DNA from: Hyaloperonospora brassicae
Lineage: Eukaryota; Oomycota; Peronosporomycetes; Peronosporales; Peronosporaceae
Length of the DNA stretch: 64,000 nt
Reading direction: 5' to 3'
Assembly (NCBI GenBank): GCA_947650285.1
Contig: CANTFL010000428.1
Span: forward strand, 1-64,000
In this document: in pieces, positions 9,587 to 19,473 of the stretch
Position numbering within the stretch: the first letter of the stretch is position 1
Layout: each line of letters opens with the position of its first letter
Position numbers and translations under genes: made by a program
The notes under the pieces: model-generated
Database searches by the model: none
What the model saw: the letters and a program-made list of their open reading frames with translations, nothing else
What the model was told of the DNA's origin: nothing

Positions 9587-11281
9587 TCAACTCAGAAACG
9601 AGTGGACATATCCTCGAAGGATTCCTTCAAGGACACGGTTCGCACGTTCCGTCTGACCATCTGTTTCTGGATGGTCAGAAGTGGACATCTTCAATCGTGT
9701 TCCGAGAGTACGGAACACGGTTTGCCAAAATTCCGCCGTGAACCGAGGGTCACGGTCGGATACGAGGTCACGGGGTAACCCGTGGAGTCTAAAGACCGTG
9801 TCTAGAAAGACACGAGCACAACCTTGAGCCTTGATTGACTCAGGGACAGCAGCAAGATGGACCATCTTGCTGAATCGGTCTACAAACACAAGAATACCAT
9901 TATTCTTGTGAGCGTCTTCGGGTTTCCCGAAGACGAAGTCCATTGAAACGGACTGCCAGCACTCTGTCGGAACAGGCAGAGGCTGCAATGGCGCACGGGA
10001 TGAGGGACTAGGCTTCGCCCGTTGACAAACCTCGCAAGCACGTATGTACTTGCGGACAAACTGATACTGGCGTGGACAGTAAAAGTCACGACTTACCGTG
10101 AGGTAAGTCTTTTCCCTTCCACGATGGCCGCTTGTTGGGGCATCGTAACACTCGTACATGATGCGCAACCGCAAATCATGATAAGCGGGTACGACGACAC
10201 GAGGCGTGTCATCGGCAACAGCTGTATAGTACAGCAATCCGTTGCGTGTACTATACCGATCCGATGAGGATCGGTACAAAGCCGGTAAATCCCTCATGGA
10301 TTTACTGGATGGATTCACCAGATGATCCATCAATCGCAGAAGATCCTCATCTTCCGCGTATGCCTTTCGTACGTCGTCAAGTAAACTTGACGACGGGACA
10401 CTGACTGACAGTGTCGCAACAGTGGGCTTATCCTCACTGTTGGATTGTGCGTCCGGCTCGAAATCGGGCCGGCGCGAAAGAGCATCCGCGACGACATTGA
10501 GTCGTCTCGGTTTATACTCCACGGAGAAGTTATACTCCGCGAAGAAAGACAGCCACCTCGCCATTCTTTGCGAGAGGTGTGGGCTGTTTACGGCCGTGCG
10601 TAATGACGCATGGTCCGTGTAGACAACAAAAGGTCTATCTCCCAAGAGATAGACGCGAAACTTAGCCAGTGCGTATTTCATGGCAAGGAGTTCCTTGTCA
10701 TGCACTGGGTAATTACGCTCAGCTGCTTGCAGCTGACGCGACTGATAACAGATGACGCGCTCCGCGCCATCTGCATCGAACTGCATTAACGCACAGCCGA
10801 TTGCGAAATCGCTGGCGTCACAGACCACATGAAATGGTCTGTCCTGATTTCCAATCGCCAAGATCGGCGACTGCATCAAGCTTTGCCTGATACCTTCGAA
10901 GTAACGCTGACAGTCAGCGTTCCATGACCATTTGACATTATTTTTGAGTAACCAAGAAAGATGTACCGTCATCTCGGCGTAGTTGCGCGAGTACTTGTGC
11001 AAGTACGCCGCAAGACCAAGGAACTGACGAAGTCCCTTGACATCGACTGGCACTGGCCAGTCGGTGATCGCCTTGATCTTTTCGGGATCAGGGCGTACGC
11101 CGTGTTTTCCCACGATGCACCCAAGAAGTGGTATTTCGCTAGCCGCGAATATACACTTCTTGAGGTTGGCGTACAACTTATGCTTGCGCATAAGTTGAAG
11201 AACCTGACGAACGTGAGTTCTGTGAGCTTCAACGTCCGTCTTTCCGTCCATAGCCCGACTATGAACGAACACATCGTCAAA
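9587..11281 (-). pseudogene. Element A RNase H and integrase core
   Basis: A long open stretch (about 564 codons) just after the broken YFDD box. It starts FDDVFVHSRAM, continues through the RT thumb, then RNase H (FHVVCDASDFAIGCALMQ, YPVHDKELLAMKYALAKF, VYTDHASLRTAV). The integrase zinc region follows (HRGREKTYLTVSRDFY to CEVCQRAK), then the catalytic core with [15 protein letters not shown] and [11 protein letters not shown], giving the D, D and E residues. It ends at TGA 9587, shortly after the catalytic Glu. The downstream frame continues with SEFLLLEEFAINNSVHAST, so the stop truncates integrase. The same TGA occurs in B and Y. Confidence 0.9.
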
Positions 11282-11875
11282 TTAACTCGGTGCAAAATCC
11301 CGCACTGGTCTCAACAGATTTGTTACACATCTGTTGAATGTTGCAGGGGCATTACTCAGCCCCTGTGACAGCACTAGCCACTCCCACAGCATACCGATGG
11401 AGGTGCTCACTGCTATGTACGGGATGTCCCGTTCACGCATGAGAATCTGATAGAATCCATCCATCAGATCCATGAACGAAAAGATGGTACCCTTTGACAT
11501 ACCATCTATGATTACGTCCTTCCTCGGTATCGGCGTCTGAGCCGGTACCGTTGCAGCATTCAACTTGTTGAATGCGTGCACTATCCGCCACCCTCCTGTG
11601 GCCTTTCGCACACAGAAGGTCGGAGAGCTGTGAGGGGATGTTGATTCCCTCACATGGCCCGCTGATAAGCGATCGGCAAAGAACTTGTCGATCGCTAGTA
11701 CTTGTTCACGAGGCAGTGGCCACTGCTTCATGACACAGTACTTCGAGCCCGGTTTGAGCTCGATCTCGTGTCGAGTGCATTTGTTATTAGGCAACTCGCA
11801 AGGTACGGATTCAGGGAACACATCCTTGAATTCGATCGAATCCTTATATAAAGAAATTGCCTGAAGCGACTACCA
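11282..11875 (-). pseudogene. Element A reverse transcriptase palm
   Basis: RT copies the element RNA into DNA. The frame runs from SLQAISLYKDSIEFKDVFPE through RHEIELKPGSKYCVMKQWPL, PHSSPTFCVRKATGGWRIV, FSFMDLMDGFYQILM (first catalytic Asp in FMDL) and LVLSQGLSNAPATFNRC. It then stops at TAA 11284-11282, exactly where Tyr of the YFDD box should be; element B reads SYFDDVFVHS there. Upstream, a TAG near 11875 follows SQFW and separates this frame from the protease linker. One substitution thus disables an otherwise well preserved domain. Confidence 0.9.
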
Positions 11876-12208
11876 GAATTGAGACGTGTATCGCTCAATC
11901 CGAGTCTTCTCATCGAGGACACCTTCGTCCATCGATGAGCTGCTGGGAAACCGTTCGTTCTCAGCAAATACTGTCGCCGACCGAATATTGGCCACATACT
12001 CATCCTCTGTGACGAGTATGCAGATCTGCTTGACTTTGCCACAACGCAGATCACGCAAGAACCGTTTCGATTCTAGCGTCGGCAACTGAGTTATCTCCGA
12101 AGTTAACTTCGGAGGCACACTCAGATCAAGTGTATAAGCGCCTACACTTGATCCGTTATTGACCAAGACGTTCAACGTCTCGGTTTCTTCCTGGGAACTT
12201 GCTTCCAC
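11870..12208 (-). pseudogene. Element A protease-RT linker
   Basis: A 112-codon frame between retropepsin and RT. It encodes EASSQEETETLNVLVNNGSS, then LTSEITQLPTLESKRFLRDL, CILVTEDEYVANIRSATVFA and ERYTSQFW, and stops at TAG. Corresponding sequence lies in B and in the X/Y arms at the same place. No domain is recognised; this is the divergent connector common between PR and RT in gypsy elements. It is in a different frame from the protease ORF that ends at 12261, so a small indel separates them. Confidence 0.65.
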
Positions 12209-12260
12209 AGGTAGCTGAGGGCCTAATCCCTCAGCAAGCGACTCTTGAGGAATTCCTTCC

Positions 12261-13139
12261 TCAAGTACGTGGGGGACTTATTCCCTCGACGTCTTCCCAC
12301 TGTGGCTGTGCAACCACAGTCAGGAACCGATCCTCTACGGTCGACTCTCCAGTCGACCTAGGATTTTCATATTGCCCCTTGGGGGCAACAGACTTCTTTC
12401 TTCTAAGATGCTGCCCGCTAGGCATGCATCCATGTCCCGGTCCACTCGACTTATTCGAGTGGTGGACCTTCGGCGCAGCCTGTACTTCGGTACAGCCGCC
12501 GGGAGCTTGCTCCACAGTGTAGTGATCAACTACACTGTGATCTTGTGCAGTCGTGCTAACGACCGTACCGCAAGTGAGGCCATCGCACTCACTCGCAGAA
12601 CATCCACACGCTTGTGGACGCTCCAAGATGTTCATCAGATGGCCATCTGATGAACAAGCAGCAGGCATCTTCACGGATCGATGCTGCCAGCTCACTCTTG
12701 GCTCGTACTTTCTGAGCCAAGGTAATCCCAGGATGACATCAAATTTGTCATCCAGATCTAGTACGATGAAGTCATCATCGTACTGTTCGCCCTCCAACGT
12801 GTAGTGGATTCCTACTACACGTACCTCAACGGTTATCGATGCGCCTGTTGCAAGGCGCACCGTCATCCTTGTGAGGGGAATGCCGCGCTCAACGAGCTTG
12901 AGCCTACGACCCTCTAGCGACTGGCGACGAACAAAGTTGTTCGACGCCCCACAGTCTACTAGGGCACGAAGCGACAAATCATTTGTCGCTTCCAACTTCA
13001 AGGTGATGAGCGAAACGTCATCACCAGGTGCAGAGACACACAATGATTGTGTATCTGGAGCAACTTTCGTCAAGAGATTTGCAAATTCTCTTGAGGTTGC
13101 TGGATCAGTAAAGCTCTCCGCCCCTACTGACCCCGACCA
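12261..13139 (-). pseudogene. Element A retropepsin region
   Basis: The aspartic protease that would cut Gag-Pol. It is read in the -1 frame relative to gag. The sequence begins WSGSVGAESFTDPATSREFA directly after the slippery site. The active site is LRALVDCGASNNFV (Asp-Cys-Gly in place of Asp-Thr/Ser-Gly). It is followed by VDILDDKFDVILGLPWL-type sequence, FIVLDLDDKFDVILGLPWLR, the flap and second-loop region of gypsy proteases. A Cys/Ser/Gly-rich tail then runs to the stop at 12261, after which the linker continues in another frame. Confidence 0.85.
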
Positions 13140-13145
13140 TTTTTT
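13100..13145 (-). promoter_or_regulatory. -1 ribosomal frameshift signal, gag to pro
   Basis: On the minus strand the heptamer A AAA AAT occupies 13145-13139, in register with gag codons TCA-AAA-AAT. Eight bases later TCAGTA can pair with TACTGA (6 bp, loop 14), and the gag TAG lies inside that stem. The protease frame is exactly the -1 frame and is open from this point. Slippery heptamer, spacer and stem agree with known -1 frameshift elements. Efficiency is not known. Confidence 0.75.
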
Positions 13146-14278
13146 GATGGTCCGTTTCGCTGTTGCGGCTTCGCAACAGCGCTGGACCCACGCCCATTGC
13201 CCTTTCTGGCAAAAGGTCGTCCATTTCGTTCAGTACTGTTTGGTACTGGGCGTGGAGCACTACACTCGTATGCGTAGTGCCCTAACATCTGACAGCGATT
13301 GCACCGCTGCAATCGCTTGTTGTTTGTAGAGCGAGGTCTCTCGCTCTCAACATAGCAGAGGTCCATTGGTTCTGGACCTCCGATCTCTTGTCGTCTCGGT
13401 GGACGGTAAGCGCTTGAGCTAGAATGAGCCTCTCTCATGCTAAAGTCTTCCTGTTCCGCGGCTGATATCGCTTCTATAAGCGTATTCAGCTCAAGGCGGA
13501 ACAGGTGGATCCTGACAGGCTCTTCTGCGAGCCCTTGCATGAACACCGTAATCAACGTGTGTTCATGTACTGGGTTGGCAGTTATACTACTCGCAACGTG
13601 TCGTATATGTTGTGCGTAAGCGTGCACATCACGCTTACCCTGCTTGAGTTTCAGGAGCTCTGAGCGAGCCCTGAACTCAGCACGTGGCGGCTCAAACGTT
13701 AGTCTGAGCCGGGACTTAAAGTCATCTAGCGACCTAAACACATTTGGGTCGCTACTCTCGAGCCCCATGGACCAAGTTTTAGCACGCCCTGCCAAGTGGG
13801 TCTGAGCAAATGTGAGTTTCATTTGCTCATCTTCGACGCGACGAGCCCTTAAAGCTCTGTCAAGTTCGACAAACCATAGTAACAGGGAGTCTTCCGGGAC
13901 TCCACTGTACTTGGAGATGTCAACTTTCATGACTTCGGGACAACGCGCATGCGCCGTCCCGCCCACAGCAGCATGTAATTGCTGCTGTCTCAACAGCTCC
14001 GTCTGTTGAGCACCGAGTTCTCTCAACTGCTCGGCCTGTTGAGAGCCTTGCTGGTGAAGCAAGGCTATTTTCTCCCTTCCGACGACAAGTTCACTTTGGA
14101 TGAACTTGGCTATAGCGGCATGTTGTTGGTCTCTGTCTAGAGACTCCAACATGGCGCTAATGGCGAACTCGTCTACGGTAGAGCTCATTCGTTCTACCGC
14201 ACCCCATTCGATGTCACTAAAATGGGTAAACCCTTCACGCGTGGCGTGAAAGGTGTCTTCTTCATCCAACATGTTCAT
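13124..14278 (-). CDS. gag: Element A Gag polyprotein
   Basis: 384 codons with no interruption. Gag packages element RNA into particles. The N-terminal part is coiled-coil-like and Gln-rich (QQGSQQAEQLRELGAQQTEL). The retrotransposon-gag core follows: KVDISKYSGVPEDSLLLWFV, MKLTFAQTHLAGRAKTW, FKSRLRLTFEPPRAEFRARS and LLKLKQGKRDVHAYAQHIR. The C-terminus has one CCHC zinc knuckle, CNRCQMLGHYAYEC, then a basic Gly/Arg tail. The ATG at 14278 lies 45 bases after the 5' LTR. This is the only intact protein of element A. The knuckle's first Cys is encoded within a hairpin (GCGATTGC pairing with GCAATCGC). Confidence 0.92.
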   Translation of the reverse strand: MNMLDEEDTFHATREGFTHFSDIEWGAVERMSSTVDEFAISAMLESLDRDQQHAAIAKFIQSELVVGREKIALLHQQGSQQAEQLRELGAQQTELLRQQQLHAAVGGTAHARCPEVMKVDISKYSGVPEDSLLLWFVELDRALRARRVEDEQMKLTFAQTHLAGRAKTWSMGLESSDPNVFRSLDDFKSRLRLTFEPPRAEFRARSELLKLKQGKRDVHAYAQHIRHVASSITANPVHEHTLITVFMQGLAEEPVRIHLFRLELNTLIEAISAAEQEDFSMREAHSSSSAYRPPRRQEIGGPEPMDLCYVESERPRSTNNKRLQRCNRCQMLGHYAYECSAPRPVPNSTERNGRPFARKGNGRGSSAVAKPQQRNGPSKNGRGQ

Positions 14279-14309
14279 GTTGGATGATATGGTCCTTGGA
14301 AGGACTACA

Positions 14310-14321
14310 AAGTGCTACCAG
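14310..14321 (-). promoter_or_regulatory. Primer binding site, element A
   Basis: Two bases inside the 5' LTR the minus strand reads TGGTAGCACTTT. TGGTAGC matches the 3' end of many initiator Met tRNAs (GCTACCA). Element B has the identical site at 20449-20460. Confidence 0.7.
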
Positions 14322-14323
14322 GT

Positions 14324-14713
14324 GTAACGGGGCACACCCTTGCGTAACTTAACGCAAGGGATTTGGGTGCCCCGACGGACGTACACGTGGCAAGCGAGGA
14401 AGCGTAGGTAGGGTAAAAGTAGAACTGTTATATTAATAAATTAAGTCTTTAAACTACTGTCTCTTCGTTTGACTTAATTCAATTATACTAATATAACTGC
14501 ATGTATGGTGACGTCTCGTCACCACTCATTGCGCGCGTCTTGCGGCGATTGGTGGGTTGATATCATCACGATATCAACCAATGAACAGACCCTTTGGTCG
14601 ACCCTTCAATATCACCACTTTGGTGATATTTTTTTAAAGAATATCCATCTTTATATTCTTTATTGTCACTTTCCTTAAAGTGACAATTTCATGTAACGGG
14701 CTGCCCCGTTATA
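14324..14713 (-). repeat. Element A 5' LTR (right copy)
   Basis: 390 bp, almost identical to 6722-7113. Differences are a few substitutions (for example GAAGAAG against GAGGAAG) and small indels in the loop near AATATCACC. The outer end reads GTTATA rather than GTTACA, one substitution in the terminal CA. GTGAC follows immediately. Confidence 0.92.
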
Positions 14714-15700
14714 GTGACCTACGCGCAATATTGGTGGTACTACGCAGCAGCACATTTTCGATGGAGGGTTCGTTTAGCTCCGCGGGGTGGATAGGTTTAC
14801 CAAGCTCACTCGATGACTTCGAGGCCATCTTCGGCCTCACCATTTTTAAGTTTCCGGAGGGTGTCCGGATCTACGTGAAGCGCTTGTACGGGCACTTACA
14901 CAGGACAATAGCAAGATGTCTATAGCTGGTATTTCTCGTTACTGGAAGACTATTGTACACGGAACGTAACTCACACCCTGCAGGCCATTTGGTATCGATG
15001 GTCGTGATGTAGAGACGATGCTATGAACATCGCCATTCTACGAGCGAAGGCACTGCTTTGGGTCGATTGAGACAGGACCACATGGCTCACCGTGACTGTA
15101 CAATAGAGACTACGTCTCACCACGATATACTTGCGGCGGCGAATTTAGTTTACACGGCCTTTTCCGTATTTGTGTCGGACGACGTGACAAGTATTACTCC
15201 TCTCGCGGAGGCCAGCCCCTATGTTCTCTTCTTCGATGGAGAGTCCCGAGGCAATCCTGGCCTCGGATGCTGACGCTATTATTCTTCTGTGCCCTGCATC
15301 ACCTGCCTCGGACAGCATTCGCTGCATGTTCAGCGTATCACTCGCGGCTCGCAGCACAACAAACAACACAGCCGAGTACAAGGCTCTACTTTTCGGCTAT
15401 TGATAAGCGCATGATAACCATCCCCAACGTATCCATGTCGTAGGCGACAGCGATCTCATCCTGTGGCAGCTCTGACGGCGGAGGGCTCCAAAGACGATAC
15501 GAATCTCAGACCTTTACAGGAAATGTCGACTGCTGAGAGACTGGTTAGGTGCGACGACGTGGACTCATGGCATTCGACAATATAATCGGATGGTGGACGT
15601 CTTGGCGAACGTTGCGATGGACTTTGTAAGCAGCTTTCAGATTATCGGACCTGAGATGGCCAGAATACTACTGCTTTAAAGGTAACTTTACGAATCGAAT
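14714..15700 (+). pseudogene. LINE RNase H segment right of element A
   Basis: Begins with the second GTGAC copy and resumes LINE sequence. Shifting frames give YVLFFDGESRGNPGLG, then TTNNTAEYKALLFGY, HVVGDSDLILWQL and TWTHGIRQYNRMVDVLANVA. These are the four blocks of the RNase H domain that removes RNA from the cDNA, with the D, E and D residues visible. Frameshifts separate the blocks and stops fall between them. It is the 3' part of the LINE whose RT lies at 3.5-5.1 kb. Confidence 0.75.
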
Positions 15701-18300
15701 TATTAACGACCTAGGACACCGACATGATACGATCTGGACTACAACTGATCAGGCCACTATACGCGGGGATTCTCCTGGACGACTTTAATCAGTTGCGTTT
15801 GCTATCACCACTGGTAATTAGCACCGCGGCAGAGGATGTACAGGCCTCAGCCGGATGGGCATTTTCGGGTCGTTTGTTCTTCCAAAACTGTAATGTACGA
15901 AACAATCTTACCGGGTGCCAATCACATGAATGCTAGTATGGTATAACTTGTCAATTTCTTCACAAAAGAGCGACACAACGAGCTTTGAACAATAGACCGA
16001 TAATCGATATGAATCAATCGGGCATGCACAACATATATTTTGCTTTATTTTTCATTAAACAGCAAATGGATTACAGGTTTTATTCTAATAGTTTTTGCAA
16101 GAGCCCAATTTTCATTTTACCAAAAATTTCGTGCCCGATCTGATTGTTATGAAACAGTAGGCCCTTTGCCATTAGTATCATCGTGAGATCTCGTTATAAC
16201 TGCAGTTTGAAGACGATATAGTGGTAAAAATTGTCGGTTCTTTTGATAATTACAGAAATAATTTAAAAAAACCCTACTGCCCATTTAATACTTGCCATTG
16301 TACGCGCTGTTCGTAAGTATTGCTGCGGTGTACACTATATATACCTAACTATAAAAAAGTTCAATTTATGTACCTAAAGAGATCCAGACAATTCACATTA
16401 ATAACGATCCTTGTTGCCCGGTAATGAGCTGGTAAATGAATATTATATATATTGATTAAGCTTCTATCAGGAATACCGTTTTTGACATTTCGTAATGGAG
16501 GTTTTTCATTATCTCCACTGAGCACTTCCACCAATATTGACTTCATGAAATACTAATTTCGTGCAAATAATTAATGGCATTATTGGTCATTTTTAGAATT
16601 TGTCTGAAGGAAGCCTTACAATACGAGGCTTGTAAGGTAAATGCAGACATCGATGTAAATATATGAACCCTATTTCATTATACTTCGACACGAGGTCACC
16701 CCCTGGTGCCTTAAATAAACGCCGCTTGTGCCAATAAAATGGCGCGGGTCCGATCTTTTTTAAGACCAACTTAAGGTCCGTAAAACAAAGTGTGCGAAAC
16801 ACTAGATGCACTGGTACCACCCCGGGAACCCTCGGTACTAGCTAGTAAGATCTCTCGAAGAGGAATAAACCCCAACAACTAATATTTGGGCTATCAGGTC
16901 TGGCAGGCAACCAGAGCAGACGATAAGGTAAGCACGTCCCGTGGGCAGATAACCACGACCGGGAACGGCTTTGGAGGCCCGACACGAAGAGAACAGTGTC
17001 ATTTGGTTAGGAGAACTGAATGTGCAGGCTGTATCTGCAGAACAAAAAAAGATATGATATCTCGACATGTGCAGATTACCAATCTACGTATAATCTTTGC
17101 GTACGATAATGAAATATAATATCTGTGGGGGCAGCACACGATGTGCTTGGTGGCAGTAAATTTGAACTTGAGGTTATTTTTAAGATGTGATACAACAACG
17201 AAAATATCGCAAGAAGTGATACAAAATATTTTATAAATGGAAACACATTTAAATAAAGCGACCGAAACGATAGCTATCTTAAGGAATAAGTTCCTGTATG
17301 TTCGATCAAGTATTGGAGGGGCACATCTTGCTATTCGCATCTGAATCCGCACGAGAAGACGGGGGAGGCGCTTTTCCTGAAAATACACTGCGAGTTCATA
17401 AGCTGTTTAGAAGTGACGTAAAGCAACGCACTAGCATCGGGAAGAGGCTTTAACCGCGTCACTACCACTGAGGGTGTGGCAGCTGGGGTGCCGCCCTTCA
17501 CGTATCTCTGACACAAAATCTCATTCCCGACTCTGAAGACGGCATCTTATAAGTCTAATTCTGACTAAAAGTCTTGCGCGGTATTATAAAGATTTGTATT
17601 GGCAACAAACAAGATGGCGAGTGGATCGAGTTGGACAAGTCGATCGATCGACCAAATGTACGCTTTCTATGGATTTGAGTGACACCGTTGAAGACCCCGA
17701 CGTCGCCGTGTGCATACCCCTACGTGGCGCAAGAGATGTAACGAGTTTCTGTCGTGTTCAAAGTGTGGAACCGGGTCGATAATCTCGGCAAACATTCGAA
17801 CGTGTACATGTCGCCGGCGTAACCGTTCTTACGCAAGCAAAGAAGTCTGTGGGATTTCAATATGAAGGACTTGAAACTCTCCTGTGAACATTCGACAAGT
17901 AATTTTACAACCGTGACACGAATCAGACGTGTCCGCCGCGATTGCTTGTGCCGTTATCAACATTTTTTAGTGCTTGAACAGCTGCCTTTTCGTAGTTCAT
18001 CTTTTCGCCTTCGAGCCTTCCACTAATTCTCTTTACGTTGGTGCACGAATTAGCAAACTAAATTTAAAGCATGAGTGCTATAAGGAGACATTTGCTTGAT
18101 TTGTGACAGCTTTTTATAATTGACTCAAGTCCGTGGTAGTATCCTCTTATCGAGATAATAAGCGTCGGATAATTTAAACCCGTTGCTTGAGATGCAAAAC
18201 ACTGTCACAAATAGCTCTAGAACGTGATAAATAGCTTCAGATCAAGATAAATAGAATGAGTTCGTTGCATAAATATATTCAAATCGTGAAAATTTAAACA
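15700..18300. other. No recognised feature
   Basis: AT-rich sequence with only short open frames. The best of these (16593-16820 minus, 16999-17388 minus, 17594-17782 plus) show no motif, signal peptide or repeat. I see no transposon ends and none of the dense hairpins found in the gypsy elements. Confidence 0.5.
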
Positions 18301-18535
18301 TATGCTCCTTCATATAAAGGGAAACTAAAAAATGCCCCATTTTTATCACGATAATAAATGCCCTAGATAATTGGAAAACAAATGAAATGCCCCACGTCCT
18401 AGTATAACGGAAGAGGCTCGATAGCAGCAAGTGAGATAGACGTTGGCAGCATTCGAGGTAGCAAGTGAGTCAAACATACATGTTTGGCCTTTTTATTACC
18501 AAATGTAACATACGAAATAGCTACCAGCTCGTACC

Positions 18536-18823
18536 ATGCCTCTATCGAAGTACAAGGGCAATTCAACGCTGCTGCTATCGATACACATTGATTTTGGACG
18601 AAAAGTTTACTACCTAAGGCCATTACCGTCATCCTACTCGTACTGTTGCCTATCACAAAGCGCAGTAATGCTCGTAAAAATTACTAATCGCGAAGGAGGT
18701 GGCCGTAAAGATGGTGAAAAGAAACACAATCGCTGCAGCTTCGGTGCATCTTATGGTCACAACAAGTTAAGTTGCCAGGCCATATTTCAAGATGCAAATA
18801 ATCAGGATATATTTAAAAATTAA
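18536..18823 (+). pseudogene. ORF with degenerate CCHC knuckle
   Basis: 95 codons inside the inverted-repeat element. Near the C-terminus it reads GGGRKDGEKKHNRCSFGAS, then YGHNKLSCQ. The spacing is C-x2-(G)-x4-H-x4-C, a zinc knuckle with its second Cys replaced by Gly, preceded by a basic stretch. Such knuckles end many Mutator-like transposases and also occur in retroelement Gags. Nothing else in the frame is recognised, and it is probably a relic. Confidence 0.3.
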
Positions 18824-19189
18824 CTGCGACGTCACAGGCAAACAAATTGGTAGATTGGTATTAGCAGTGTATCGGATGTCGTTGCAGACAGTACTCTGAC
18901 GCTACACAGTGCTCATTCACCACTTACGTCACTTTTGCCCGCGCCCACGCAGGCGTTCTGCTTCGATATTAACCTGATAAGGATATATGCTGTGAGGCGC
19001 CACGCTATTGATAAGATTACGCGAGTCAGAATATTATTGCTCTAAATTTGATATACGAACCTTCTAGCAAAGCAGCACAATTTCTAAGCTCACCTCATCT
19101 ATATCCTGCGCTTACAACGCTACTCTTGAGAATTGCCTCGCATGTCGAGAATAATGATGCAGCCACACTTCAATCAACTCAAGCGCAGC

Positions 19190-19350
19190 TCCTACAATAA
19201 CAACAGCAGAAGCAGTAACAACATCAGCAATAGCACCTGAAATAACAATAGCAGCAGCAACAGCAGTAGCATCACCAGTAGCAGCAACAACGTTAACAAT
19301 AGCTACTGAAAGAACAAAAACAAAATCAACAACATTAGTATAAACAACAT
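19190..19350. repeat. CAA/CAG-type trinucleotide low-complexity tract
   Basis: An imperfect run of AAC, AGC, AGT and ATA triplets (for example AACAACAGCAGAAGC, AGCAGCAGCAACAGC). On the minus strand it is translated as an Ala/Val/Ile-rich stretch, which is a compositional artefact and not a domain. Confidence 0.7.
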
Positions 19351-19407
19351 TAGCACATACCGACTGGAGCTGGACGTGACCGAACCCGCACACTTTGGTT
19401 CCGGACC

Positions 19408-19473
19408 GTGTAGAGGGCTTTGCAACTGGTGGCTGCAAGCGCAGCACGCCCGCGGCAAAACCCTCTACGCGGC
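19408..19473. repeat. Hairpin with GTAGAGGG / CCCTCTAC arms
   Basis: CGTGTAGAGGGCTTTGC is followed after about 30 bases by GGCAAAACCCTCTACGCGG, its near-perfect reverse complement. The structure lies just inside the right arm of the 18.3-19.7 kb element and may be part of its subterminal structure. Confidence 0.55.

Larger units (their letters stand above)
6722..14713 (-). mobile_element. Element A, Ty3/gypsy chromovirus
   Basis: A full-length LTR retrotransposon of about 8.0 kb on the minus strand, flanked by the perfect 5-bp duplication GTGAC (6717-6721 and 14714-14718). Order in the transcribed direction: 5' LTR 14713-14324, primer site, gag, -1 frameshift signal, retropepsin, RT, RNase H, integrase, chromodomain, polypurine tract, 3' LTR 7113-6722. 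An extra antisense frame fills 7253-8857. The two LTRs differ at only a handful of sites by eye, which means a recent insertion. Pol is broken by at least three in-frame stops and two frameshifts, so the copy is not autonomous as it stands. Confidence 0.93.

Noticed and set aside
9965..11368. Plus-strand ORFs of 60-135 codons opposite pol of A
   Set aside because: They are shadows of RT, RNase H and integrase codons. They show no conservation of their own, unlike the 7253-8857 frame.
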